Below, piece after piece: positions 1 to 10,115 of a DNA stretch of 64,000 nucleotides. Made by a program: the position numbers and the translations under genes. The stretch comes from Apoda limacodes. Lineage: Eukaryota; Arthropoda; Insecta; Lepidoptera; Limacodidae. The notes below the pieces were generated by a model, which was not told the DNA's origin, made no database searches, and saw only the letters and a list, made by a program, of their open reading frames with translations. Location: contig OX291545.1 in the NCBI GenBank assembly GCA_946406115.1, positions 6,696,001 to 6,760,000 on the forward strand, given 5' to 3'. Each line of letters opens with the position of its first letter. The stretch's first letter is position 1.

Positions 1-159
1 GCATTATGTTCTCCACTAATAAACCTTAGGACACGTAACCCGGCGACCACGTTGCGACTTATTAGGTAGACTTTAGTTTTTATATTGAATTTTGTATCTT
101 ATCTATTGTTAAAGTAAACCGTCAACTACGCGGCTGTTCTTGAACCGAATAGTCTCGTA

Positions 160-564
160 CGTGACAAAGGTAAGAGACCAGACGGCAGGACATTTATTCC
201 TTGGAGAATGGAACGGTCTTTAGTTTGGAACGCTACTTGCGTCGATATCCCGTTACATCTTCAAGGAACACAGAATAGGGCTGGTGCGGCGGCTAATTGG
301 GAAGATGCTTACATAAGACGCAAATTTACTACCCTAGACTGTGAATATTTATTTGAACCTTTTGGAGTCGAAACATTAGGATCGAATAATTATAGGGCTT
401 TAGCTTCGCGTCTGGTTGAAGCTTCTCATGACAAAAATGCTGGCCTTTACCCTGATCAAAGTATTTGCATTGCAATACAACGCGGCAATAGTATTTTGGG
501 AACGATGCCAACTGGCAACGGTTTATTAGAAATTTATATAGTTTTGATTGTTTTAAATAATTAG
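160..564 (+). pseudogene. C-terminal remnant of an RT-bearing element (same family as 51040-52298)
   Basis: An open frame of about 118 codons (208-564), extendable upstream in the same frame to about 172 (R-D-G-R then F-I-P-W). It carries the string L-V-W-N-A-T-C-V-D, then R-A-G-A-A-A, F-G-V-E-T-L-G and S-I-C-I-A-I-Q-R-G-N-S near the end. The second copy at 52100-52298 shares W-D-A-T-C-V-D and lies just downstream of a reverse transcriptase with a Y-L-D-D motif, so this is read as the C-terminal domain of the same kind of element. No RT domain precedes it here; the copy is 5'-truncated or cut. The clade is not resolved. A host gene is unlikely because the frame has no exon context. Confidence 0.6.
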
Positions 565-994
565 CCTGAGATATAGTTATGTACTTCTAGATTATTTAGG
601 AATTATATATAATATATAACATCTATATTAATAAATAAAAAATATCGAAGCTTTATATTGTGTTAAATAAATTATGTTTTTTTATTTCCTTTACCTATAA
701 TTTTAATAAAAATATATAAATAAAACAAATGCAACAAAGATACTAGCGAAAAAGCGGCAATTTTATGTGTATATAAAAACAGTGCATGAATATTGTATAA
801 AATCCCTTTTCCTCTCGGAATTAAAAAAAAAAAAAAATCAATTTGGATAAAAATCAATTATATCTGCGATAACTGTTTCTAACTGTGCACAAATGGTCGA
901 CCATAATTCGTGTGCGAACGTATGATCCTGTGATCAGAGACTAAGCGAGGGATCCAAAAATCACCAGCGCAGCCAGAAGTCACTTTTCTCTCTT
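565..994. other. AT-rich spacer, no gene seen
   Basis: Very AT-rich sequence with A and T runs (for example around 820-838). No supported coding region. The short open frames here run through homopolymers. Confidence 0.6.
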
Positions 995-1245
995 TGCAAC
1001 AATCCATACTAATATTATATTACGAAAGTGAGTTTGTTTGTTTGTCTTTTCTTCACTTTGCAACAGAGCATCTGTGCGAGACGTGACCGTGCGCGAAGCA
1101 GTGGAAGATAATGGGCGCTGGCGGTCTTCTCGTAGGACGTGCGCTGGTTTACTGCTGACTATACGTGGACTGTATGTACTGTAGCTATGCCGAACCCCGA
1201 TGTACAAGTGCACGTTCGTCCCACCTCGAGTCCCGTAGTGGTAAA
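995..1245 (+). repeat. Dispersed repeat, 'TACTAATATTA...CGAAAGT' family
   Basis: Opens with a TACTAATATTATATTACGAA-type motif followed by runs of GTTTGTTTGTCT. The same head motif appears reversed at 46310-46372, so this is one of several dispersed copies of a non-coding, probably non-autonomous, family. No boundary or target duplication could be fixed. Confidence 0.5.
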
Positions 1246-1364
1246 AATAAAATTCATTTTTGCTGTATACATATATAGTAGGCAGCCAAGCGGTTTCTAT
1301 TTCGAGGTCTATCTTGATCGAAGTTCACTTTCTGAATGAATCTATACTTTTTTTTTTTCTGAAC

Positions 1365-1612
1365 TGACTATGCAGTTGGCTGTTGCAGCCATTACTGCTT
1401 CACCGGGTTTTTTGGGGCGAGACGCTGAAGGAGCCTCAACCCATATAGCGCCCAACGCTCAAGGGCTCCCCGCGGGGGGTTGTCGCTCTCGGGGGAATCT
1501 ATACGGAAATCTTGTTCTATTTTATACTATTCTTGGCTACCTCCCCTCCCGTACCCCACCGATGCCCCGCTCCGTACGCTCGCCACAAACTTTCATTAAT
1601 AATTTTTACAAT
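1365..1612 (+). repeat. GC-rich dispersed repeat, copy 1
   Basis: Begins GACTATGCAGTTGGCTGTTG and continues through a GC-rich stretch (TTTTTTGGGGCGAGAC, ATATAGCGCCC, CCGCGGGG). It matches 63605-63780 in the same orientation and 21130-21485 in reverse. The base composition contrasts sharply with the AT-rich surroundings. It is possibly the 5' part of a non-LTR element, but no conserved domain is visible. Confidence 0.65.
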
Positions 1613-2468
1613 TAACTATTTACATCCTTATACCTAATTACATACTACTAAATTATATTTATTAATTACATAAAAAACCTTAAAACATTAAATACATGAC
1701 TATAACTATTAAAAATAAACTAAAATAGGTCGGTCGGTCTGTATATGTCTATCTGTTTCGTACGTCGGGCAGTGAAAAACGGCTATTTTAATGGCTTACT
1801 ATCACATAATCTTAACAAACTATACATATTTTGAAACTATAACGTAGAGGTTAGCTATCATACAATTTTCATACAAATATATTACAGATTAGCCGAGTTA
1901 TTTGACTTCAGAAGTTTTCGACATAGAACCATTGATATAAACAAAAAAGGGGAGATACAGAATAAGTGTCGACAAAACAAAGATTGAGCTAAATACAACT
2001 ACAAAGTAACTTTACCCCTACATCTAAATTTTGATTACGTACAGATGCATAGGACATAACAGAGACAGAGAGTCGTAGATAGTCTGTAATCAGAACGAGA
2101 TAACAGGATATTCGTCAACACACCCATAGTACTCTGTGAAAAATATTTTTTGGGTATTCCCCGAACTGATCGCAAGGTACCATCAACAAAAAAATAAGTC
2201 CAAATAAATAAGAACATAAAAATTATATTTAATATTTAACTTCACTTTTACGCAAAATCAAACAGGTATAGCTTAAAAAAATGTTTATGGCATTCCTATA
2301 CAAAGTGAAACTAGTATTTCGACTTAATTAATACGTGATTAGATAAAACTAATAAAATCAATAGAGTCTAGTTACATTATTTATGAAAATACAAATAAAA
2401 TACCAGTATTTATAAATTAAGTAAATAAAAAAAATATATGTACTAAAGATAAACGAGTATGCTAAGAT
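1613..2468. other. AT-rich spacer, no gene seen
   Basis: No conserved coding signal on either strand. It ends at the TA target site of the mariner element. Confidence 0.5.
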
Positions 2469-2470
2469 TA

Positions 2471-3756
2471 CGAGGGTCGTTCGATAAGTCCTTGCAAAAT
2501 CCGGCAGGTGGCGCCACTGGCGCATACGAAGTTTATTTTCAGTGAGTAGTACCTCTTGGAGATACACACGCCAAGTTTCAGCTACATCGATCTATTTGTT
2601 TGGGTTTGACAGTGGTTTGAAAAAAAAAAGTACAGTGACTTTGAAAATATGGATGAAAAAGAGTTTCGTGTGTTGATTAAACATTACTTTTAGAAATGGA
2701 AAACGGCTGAGGTTACTCACAAAAAGCTACATAAACATTATGGTGACTGTGCTCCTGCGATTAGAACAGTTTATAAGTGGATGAGCAATTTTCGGCGTGG
2801 GGATATGAGCACAGCAGACGCTGAACGTTCTGGCCGTCCCGTAGAGGTTACTACCCCGGAAATCATTGATAAAATCCATGATATGATAATGGAAGACAGA
2901 AGATGAAAGGTGCGTGAGATTGCGGAGGCTATAGGCATCTCAAACGACCGGGTACATAATATTTTGCACAATCATTTGCTAATGAGAAAGCTATCAGCAA
3001 GGTGGGTGCCGCGATTGCTAACGATTGACCAGAAACGAAATCGTGTGAAGTGTTGTGAGAGTGGTTTGCAGCTGTTCCAATCAAATCCGCAGGAGTTTTT
3101 GCGTCGTTTCATCACTGTGGATGAAACATGGATACATTATTATACTCCTGAAACTAAAGAACAGTCTAAGCAATGGATGTTCAAGGGAGAAAGTGCGCCA
3201 AAAAAGGCGAAAACCGTTCCTTCGGCCGGAAAGGTGATGGAGACTGTCTTTCGGGATTCACAGGGAATAATTTTTATCGACTATTTGGAAAAGGGTAAAA
3301 CTACTACAGGCAAATATTATTCATCATTACTAGATAAATTGAACACCGAACTGCCAGAAAAACGTTTTGCTCGAAAAAAAGTTCTCTTCCATCACGATAA
3401 CGCAGCAGCTCACACCTCGGCAGTTTCGACTGCAAAATTATTGGAAATACGCTTCGAAATCGTTTCGCACCCCCCCTATTCTCCAGACTTGGCTCCTTCG
3501 GACTATTATTTGTTCCCTAATATGAAGAAATGGCTGGCGGGAAAAAGATTCCATTCAAACGACGAGGTTATTGCAGCAACCAATGACTATTTTGACAGCT
3601 TGGACAAATCCTACTATGCGGATGGGATCAAGAAACTGGAGCACCGTTGGTCGAAGTGTATGAACCTCAAGGGAGATTATGTTGAGAAATAAAAAAGATT
3701 TATTCAAAAAAATTAAGTAGTTTTCATTTTTGCACGGACTTATCGAACGACCCTCG
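2471..3756 (+). mobile_element. mariner transposon (irritans-like), both inverted repeats present
   Basis: A complete 1286-bp element. The left end reads CGAGGGTCGTTCGATAAGTC. The right end is its reverse complement, with one mismatch over about 29 bp (CCTTGC versus CCGTGC). Both ends are flanked by TA (2469-2470 and 3757-3758), the usual Tc1/mariner target duplication. It contains one transposase frame. Length, repeats and target site are all as expected for mariner. It lies about 50 bp beyond the stop codon of the THAP gene on the opposite strand. Confidence 0.97.
2649..3692 (+). pseudogene. mariner transposase, two in-frame stops
   Basis: Reading from the ATG at 2649 gives a 347-codon frame, the normal mariner length. 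It is broken only by TAG at 2691-2693 (codon 15) and TGA at 2904-2906 (codon 86); there is no frameshift. The N-terminal part holds the DNA-binding region. The catalytic D,D34D triad is intact: D158 in V-D-E-T-W-I-H, D250 in H-H-D-N-A-A-A-H and D285 in L-A-P-S-D-Y-Y-L-F. The C-terminus (G-I-K-K-L-E-H-R-W then G-D-Y-V-E) resembles irritans-subfamily transposases such as Himar1. It would cut and paste the element at TA sites. With two nonsense codons it is presumably inactive, but a 260-residue catalytic part remains open from 2910. Confidence 0.95.
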
Positions 3757-3805
3757 TATATCTACCAAAAGTATTATCGATTATACAATTCTTATTTACA
3801 CATCT

Positions 3806-4302
3806 TCAAATAATGACAAATGGTACGGTACCCTTTTTAATTCTATTTAAACCTTTTTTGGAAACATAAATATCGTCAGGTTTAAAATGGAGTGAGCATG
3901 CTCGGCTATTAATTGTAGCTACCCAATCATGTTCTCGTCTTTGTTTTCGGACAAGTTTTGGCCATTTTTGTCTCCATAATTCATCTTTAGGAAACCTGCG
4001 AAGATTACTTTAAATTAGAACTTGAACACTAAAAAACAAAAATTTTGTGATTTTTTTGTTCACGATACCGACGAAAGAAAAAAAAAAGGGAGTGATAAGA
4101 ATAATCTTGCGTTGCACTTACACTTGCTGGATTTCATAGATCTATCTCGCTTTTATAAACATATGGCGGTAATATTTTAGAACAATGGCATTTATTTGGA
4201 AAAATATTATATTTTATAAACCTACGTGTGAAAAGTGATTCCTGTGGACTTTTTTTCTTTTCCGGAATGATTGGTCCACTTAATAAACGAACAACATGAC
4301 AT
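3806..4302 (-). CDS. Small THAP-domain protein, two exons, one zinc ligand missing
   Basis: Exon 1 is 4226-4302 (ATG at 4302, preceded by a good insect start context, CCAAAATG). The donor is GTAGGT at 4225-4220. Exon 2 is 3806-3995, after a TTCGCAG acceptor. The 230-bp intron joins in phase as F-H-T / F-P-K-D, the place where THAP genes are commonly split. The product is 88 residues, essentially one THAP (C2CH zinc-finger DNA-binding) domain. It has Cys3/Cys4, the F27-P28-K-D box, W37, C59-x2-H62-F63 and a closing T-V-P-F that stands for the A-V-P-x-x-F box. The expected second cysteine, near residue 9, is Trp (TGG), so zinc binding may be lost. No downstream effector domain follows; the stop (3806-3808) lies 50 bp before a mariner insertion. 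It may be a stand-alone gene, a 3'-truncated one or a decaying copy. Splice sites are predicted by eye. Confidence 0.72.
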
Positions 4303-4430
4303 TTTGGCGATAGTTTTGTGTTATTTTTATTATTTTTCTTTCGTGAAAAAGTGTTTTACAACACGTGTACACCACAAGATAGATTGTGTTGCGACTACTT
4401 GCGACTAACGAATACTGCGTCAAACTGACG
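4303..4430 (-). promoter_or_regulatory. Putative 5' UTR and promoter region of the THAP gene
   Basis: The 130 bp before the THAP start codon contain no clear TATA box. On the gene strand there is a TCAGT initiator-like motif around 4420. This is assigned by position only. Confidence 0.25.
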
Positions 4431-4624
4431 TAGTTTGCACCGCTCAAAGTCTTTGATCACATGCCGTATCTCCCCTTTTTTCACCATCGCTAGAGACACC
4501 AAAACCAAATCACTCGCAGAGTTCATATCAGGTTTGTCCAAACACCTCTTCGATTGCGCTGATAACAGCCACCATCAACACCTTAGGGGCATTGCCCCTC
4601 TAACCGCCCGCCCACCTGAAGGAA

Positions 4625-5715
4625 GTTCTCTCCCCCTAAAGCTCATCCCTAGAGGTGAATAATTTTAGTTATTCACCCACTTACCTACTCACCCACCTCC
4701 TTCCTTTCCTTTCACTCCACCTCTACTTGATTCCATTCCGCTTTTATGCTATTTCGTTTTTATTTGCTTTTTATTTTTATTTTTAGTCCGTTTTTAGTTC
4801 GATTTTTAGTCCATTTTTAATTTTGTTTTTAGCTTTGTTTTCTTTTTCGTTTTTATTTTATTTTGCTTTTATTTTATTTTATTTTTATTTGTTTTGTTCG
4901 TTTTGTTTTTATCCTTATACGCTCACCCCGTTTTTATTTTTATTTTCATTTCATTTCATTTCATTTTTATTTTACTATTTTCATTCTTCATATTGTTAAA
5001 ATGCATCCACCATCAAGGAGCCTGATAAGTAGGCTTCCTTTCAATTTCACCGGGGGTGTTCAGCACCCCTGAGCTTCTGCCCGGGTCATGGTGGGAGGTA
5101 AATTCCCCTCCCCCGACACCCGCACCTCAACACCCATTAGGGTGACAGAGAAGAAACCCCCACGCCCCAATCAGTCGCCGGAAGGCAGGGCTCTCCCCCG
5201 AGAGCTTATTCCTGTGGGTGAATAAGTTTATTATTCACCCTCCTACCTTCTCACCTGCTCCCTTCATTCCATTCCGCTTTTATTGCCCATCTCGCTTTTA
5301 TTTTATTTCTGCTTTTATTTCGCTTTTATTTTTGTTTTTATTTCGTTTCGTTTTTATTTCGCTTTCATTTTTGATTTTGCTCTTATTTCGTTTTGTTTTG
5401 TTTTTGCTTCGTTTTTATTTTATTTTAATTTTGCGCTTTTGCTTTGTTTTTATTTTGTTTTGTTTTTATTTTGGCGCCTACTCTCGTTATTATTATTTTC
5501 TGTTTTTCATATCGCTTCTGGCGATAAAATATTATCCACAAAGGGGCCTGAAAAGTAGGCTTCCTTTTTAAATTTAACCGGGGGTGATCAGCACCCCTGA
5601 GCTTATGCCCGGGTCATGGTGGGAGGTAAATTCCCCTCCCCCGACACCCGCACCTCAACACCCAGAAGGGTGAAAAAGAAGATACCCACGAGACCAATCA
5701 GTCGCCCATTCGGTA
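4625..5715 (+). repeat. Two tandem ~0.53-0.56-kb monomers (GC-rich block plus T-rich block)
   Basis: Two copies of one unit lie head to tail. The block GAGCTT(C/A)TGCCCGGGTCATGG occurs at 5071 and 5599 (spacing 528). The GGTGAATAA block occurs at 4654 and 5217 (spacing 563). Each unit has a CT-rich start, about 250 bp of T-rich low-complexity (TTTTATTT and TTTCGTTT runs), and a GC-rich end with short hairpins (GGGGTG/CACCCC; GGGAGG/CCTCCC). The traces at 4560-4625 look like a third, partial unit. The array runs straight into the LINE fragment at 5720-6656 in the same orientation, so it may be the repeated 5' UTR of that element. The phenylalanine-rich open frames across it are low-complexity artefacts. 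Confidence 0.75.
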
Positions 5716-5719
5716 AATC

Positions 5720-6656
5720 ATTCTCCATAGTGCATAATTTCTCCAAAGTGTAAATTGTGTATGTGCTCGAAGAGGACATCGCCTTAGCGCATAATATTAG
5801 CTGGTCAATGTCGTTAGAGGTCTTCCACGACACTGACACTCAGCATCTGCCAATCTTATTGGTCCTTGGAGTGTCTGCAACTGGTAAACCGCTCCCCAAC
5901 CCCCGCAGAACAACAGACTGGGCCACTTTTCACCGCGCCATGTTGAGTTATCAACTCCCGGCTGGTGGCATTTCTACTCTCTAAGAAGTCGAAGAGGCAG
6001 TTAGTACTTTCACAACTGCCATTGCACAGGCTCTAAGGGAGTCTACTAAAATTTCAGCCACAGCTTCTGGAAAGCAGCTTTTACCGGCGCACCTCCGCGC
6101 AAAAATCCAAGAAAAGAGGGCCCTTCGTAAACACTGGTGCCAAACACGTTGCCCAGCTGCAAAGAGGGACCTTAACAAAATCAGCGCTGAACTGCGGTCA
6201 GAAATCGCCAATTACAGGCAGCAATCGTGGGACCAAGTGATATTTAAAGCTAGTGAGGATGACACGGCTCTGTATCGCTTGGCCCGACAAATCACCAAAA
6301 CCCCCGCCCCAATTTGCCCTCTTATAGATACCGCTGGCATTCGCCATTAACACGCAGCGGAACTTTTTGCGGACTACTTTGAGGACCAATTTAAGCCGAA
6401 CCCTATTATCGACCCTGACCACACGTTAGGAGTTACAGAACGCGTAGAGCAGTTTCTCGCGGCCCCAGCCCCACCACTCAGAGGTGATTATTTTATCTCG
6501 CCTAAAGAGGTTAGGAAGGAGGCCTCTAAGCTTAATAAGCGCAAATCACCCGGTCCCGACGAGATTCCAAACACAGCGATTATCATGCTGCCTAGGAAGG
6601 GTCTGGTGGCACTCACCCGTATCTTTAACTTATCTTACACTGTCACATTAGTCTAA
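5720..6656 (+). pseudogene. Jockey-like LINE fragment: end of endonuclease and start of RT
   Basis: One reading frame runs from 5757 to 6656 with only two internal stops (TAA at 5982 and at 6348). It opens in the endonuclease domain (D-T-D-T-Q-H-L-P-I-L, the S-D-H-L-P box with Gln in place of Asp), followed by R-R-T-T-D-W-A-x-F. It then passes through the linker and enters the reverse transcriptase at K-R-K-S-P-G-P-D-E-I-P-N. It stops abruptly shortly after, before the catalytic Y-x-D-D motif. The copy is therefore truncated at both ends. The well-kept frame suggests a fairly young copy. A Jockey/CR1-type superfamily assignment comes from the motif pattern; the exact clade is not resolved. 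Confidence 0.85.
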
Positions 6657-7217
6657 TACAATATACTATAGGAATTTACTATTTACCGTATGAAAACTAT
6701 TAAATCAGAACACTTTCACTTTTCACTGAAATACTTATTGGTCAACACTGTACCTGTTTGAAGTAGCTATCCGGAACAGCATCTAACAGAGCTGAAATAC
6801 TTAAGGATAAATAGTTGAAAAAGAAATAAGAAAATTCAAAAGTTTCCGCAGTAATCACCATTACCGAATTAAACGTAAACGAACTATAGCAACAGCTATA
6901 GCCTGCTATAGAAAACTTCCTTACTATAATAACTGTAGGAGTTGTTGTAGGAATCTCTTGCCGATAACCTTATTTAGTATGGCTGGAGCCCCAAGCATAA
7001 ACTAGTTTACTATATGCCAATCTTTTATAACTCGAGGATAAACGACAATTTATTGATCTATTGCAAACATAAAAATATTTTATTGCCCGAACAAACCTTC
7101 TGTTGACGGAATTGATTGCTCTTGCCAATGTCTTAAATATTTTATTACACGTCACCTAAACGTTATAGCAGAACGTAAAAATCTGTTTGTCGGTCAGTTC
7201 TTAAGTAAATACGAATC
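6657..7217. other. No gene; short dispersed-repeat trace
   Basis: AT-rich. The part around 6875-6960 (…GGAATCTCTTGCCGATAACC) resembles 25025-25110, so a dispersed repeat passes through. Nothing coding is supported. Confidence 0.4.
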
Positions 7218-7566
7218 GGAGCGCCTCTCAGCGTGCTTCATACAAACGAATTTCTCACTTATTTTTGACAATTGCAGATGCACTACGAAATTTTGAAGAT
7301 ATGTTCTAATAATAAATATCTAGGTCTGCAGCGTGCCAGTTTTCTATTAAATTGTATTGTTTAAAAGTTATACACGATTCTAGTTTTTAATACAAATGAT
7401 TTCAAAAAGATTTCTAGTTAATAAATTTTTTTTTTTAGATTTTAGTAAAACCACAGACCTAGGTATTCGGCTTGGAATTATGACTAAAAAATTTCACAGT
7501 GATTGATCAGTAAATGTCAAAAACAAATGAGATATTCGTTTGTATGAAGTACGCGGCGAGGCGTCG
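7218..7566. mobile_element. MITE-like element with long terminal inverted repeats
   Basis: The left arm (CGTGCTTCATACAAACGAA at about 7232-7250) is matched in reverse by TTCGTTTGTATGAAGTACG near 7536-7554. The inner motif CTAGGTCTG (about 7320) is matched by CAGACCTAGG (about 7453). The arms pair over roughly 110 bp with mismatches and enclose no coding frame. The structure fits a non-autonomous DNA transposon or fold-back element. Target duplication not determined. Confidence 0.7.
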
Positions 7567-8134
7567 CAAATTGTATCCTTTTAAAGTTTGTGACTATAAA
7601 AAGTTTGAATATGTTAGATAGCAGACATTTCGGCAGGTAACTTAAAATGAAAATATAAGTTTTTGACAGCAATCATACATGTACATGGCATATGTATTTC
7701 TGATGTCGCCTTTGTAAACTTTCTGGCGAAAAATATTTTCTGGTTCCTTCAACTTACTGCTAAGTTTATGTTTTAAATAAACTTGCTTACTTGGAACATA
7801 CTTTACTATATTTAAAAATTATTTATGTTTGTCACTATCGAGTGCAATCTTAGAATAAAAGCTTCTATGGCGACTAAGCATCAAATTCTTAAGGAACACA
7901 TCCATAATCGAATCACAACCAGGAGAACAGTGCTATTACTAGGGAGCTAGAGGAATAGACAATAATTCCCATAGGAATCCTATGGTGATAGCTGGATTTT
8001 TGGCGAGTAAAGCCGTAGTATTTCAATAAAATAATATTAAAAATTTTCAATGTGTTCTTGCGACGGTTTTGTAATTTAATATTGATTAATATAATAGTGG
8101 TTGAAGCATATTTTGATATGTTTTATAAAAAAAA
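7567..8134. other. AT-rich spacer, nothing recognised
   Basis: No conserved translation and no clear repeat partner within the window. Confidence 0.4.
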
Positions 8135-8278
8135 TTAACAAAAAAACAACCGGCGTCACAAAGATGCACTAAAGAGGTAAAAAATGCATTAAATTTTGTT
8201 ACGAGTATGGATAATTACTTATGTAATTATTTTCACCTTTTTAGTGCATCTTTTGGAAGCCGGTTGTTTTTTATTGTT
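8135..8278. mobile_element. Short hairpin element (about 47-bp inverted arms)
   Basis: The left arm AACAACCGGC…AAAGATGCACTAAA (about 8137-8184) pairs with TTTAGTGCATCTTT…GCCGGTTGTT (about 8229-8276). The loop is about 45 bp. It could be a small MITE or the terminal palindrome of a larger repeat. Confidence 0.65.
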
Positions 8279-8459
8279 AAACAGTTTTTGTTTTTTACTT
8301 TTGAGTGAAGAAGTGTTTTTTTCGTACATTAATAACCTCCATACTCGTAACAAAATTTAATGCAATCATCAACATATAATTAAAACGAATAAAAGACCTG
8401 GAATTGATTACTGGGAGATGAAAGTATACAGTTTTAAGTTTGCTCGTGTCGCAGTTGTT

Positions 8460-8515
8460 GTAAATACAATAAAATTGAGCACCTCCTCCTTTTTTTTTAG
8501 GTAGGTTAAAAAGTT
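8460..8515 (-). repeat. Dispersed repeat head (CCTCCTCCTTTTTTTT family)
   Basis: The motif ACCTCCTCCTTTTTTTT, then GGTAGGTTAAAA, recurs in the same orientation at 9505-9535 and reversed around 22205 and 25985. It is a widespread non-coding repeat family in this window. Confidence 0.5.
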
Positions 8516-8559
8516 ATATTTTAATTATATAATTTGTGTTTAAAATTCTTTGAATTTGT

Positions 8560-9288
8560 TCGTTCATTTTTTTTTTTTTTTTTTTTTAATACCACTAAGG
8601 TGGCAAACAAGCTTACGGCCCGCCTGATGGTAAGCGGTCACCGTAGCCTATGGACGCTTGCAACACCAGGGGTATCACTTGCGCGTTGCCGACCCTTCAG
8701 AAATCTAATAACTTCTTTCTTGAAGAACTCCATACTGTAGTCCTTGCAGAAAACCTTGGCAGGGAGCTCATTCCACAACTTAAGCGTTCGCGGGAGGAAG
8801 TTTCTCTGAAACCGCACTGTACGCGACCATTTAGGTTCTAAAGTGTGAGAATGAATTCCCTGCCGATGGCGAGCGGTGCGATGGTAGAAAGTAGCCGTGG
8901 GCATCATTTCGAACAATTCCTCAGAACACAACCCATTGTACAAGCGGTAGAACACACACAGTGAGGCAAAGTCTCTCCTCAGACTTAAGGGCTCGATACC
9001 GCAAGTGAGTTTGGGATCGTCGACAATTCTGACAGCCCGTCGTTGAACCGAGTCAAAAGGGTCAAGCTGGTATCCGGGTGCACCTGCCCAGAGATGGCAG
9101 CAGTACTCCATATGGGGCCGAACTTGCGACTTGTAAAGTAACAACCTTTGCCCCGACGTGAAGTACTGCTTCGCTCTGTTGAGTACACCAAGTTTTTTGG
9201 ACGCCAGCTTTACCTTATCTTGTAAATGATCTCGGAACTGAACATCGCTGGAGATGTCGACACCAAGGATCCCAATGCTCTTGGAGAT
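8560..9288 (-). pseudogene. LINE-A, longest copy: 5'-truncated RT C-terminal region with 3' tail
   Basis: The minus-strand frame is open from about 9288 down to 8638 and is 5'-truncated. It reads G-V-D-I-S-S-D-V-Q-F, K-K-L-G-V-L-N-R-A, L-L-Y-K-S-Q-V-R-P-H-M-E-Y, R-R-A-V-R-I-V and L-C-V-F-Y-R-L-Y-N-G, and ends F-L-K-G-R-Q-R-A-S-D-T-P-G. This is the thumb and C-terminal part of a non-LTR retrotransposon (Jockey/CR1-like) reverse transcriptase. A 3' UTR follows (CACCTTAGTGGTATTAAAA sense) with a poly(A) tail seen as the T run at about 8567-8587. The copy is clean, with no stop, so it is comparatively young. At least eight other pieces of this family lie in the window. Confidence 0.9.
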
Positions 9289-10077
9289 GGGATTAAACCA
9301 ATATCAAGGGAAAGTTATTTGGATGACATAGGTATTTTATTAAATATTGACTAAAAACTAAACTACTGAATTGATTTGGATAAAATGGACCAACTCGCCA
9401 GTATATCCTGTCGAATAAAAAAAAAATCACGTAAATCGGTTCATATACAAAAAAGTAATGTTTCAAAATCCATAAAAAAAAATAAAAAATTATACAGTCG
9501 AATTGAGAACCTCCTCCTTTTTTTGAAGTAGGTTAAAAATAAAAATAATTAGCTGTCTAATATGATTCCAGTTCTACCAAAATAAAATAAAAAATTGCTT
9601 AAAAATTAGCTACATGGAAATCTGTAGTTATAAGTAATATGAGTATGTACCTTTATCACAATGTATACTGCGGTGAAGAGAGAATGAATGAGCGAATGAA
9701 TATTTTTACTGCACACACTTATGAATGTACAGATTGGCAGCCTTATTGCTACGAAGCGATCTCTACCAGGCAACCTAATTAAAATTAAAACAATATATAC
9801 AAGTACAAAAAAGGGCTTTTCCCTTAAAAGTAAACAAAGTGTGTAAAAGTGTCATAGTAAACATTACTAAGAACTTATTAAATAGATTTTTTATTAAATT
9901 TAGTTTTTTTTAGGTATTGGGATTATTATGATATTCGTTCTAAAATTTTTATGTAAATTAGATATAACTTAATGTTTGGTTACATCAAGTTTAACACCCA
10001 TAATCGCAATAATTAAGGCGCAAAAAATTAACGCGTGAGTTGGCGTGCGTCGTGCGTCTAGTGTCGATTAATTACAC
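9289..10077. other. Non-coding, with repeat fragments
   Basis: Contains the CCTCCTCCTTTTTTT repeat head near 9505-9535 and, at 9735-9780, an AAGCGATCTCTACCAGGCAAC motif shared with 49760-49800 and 49990-50015. No gene seen. Confidence 0.45.
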
Positions 10078-10115
10078 GCTACTTTAATAGTTCAGTTTTT
10101 CTTTTTATTATCAAC

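Noticed and set aside
5218..5571. Phenylalanine/leucine-rich open frames resembling membrane proteins
   Set aside because: They translate a T-rich low-complexity block (TTTTATTT/TTTCGTTT) that also occurs in the neighbouring monomer.
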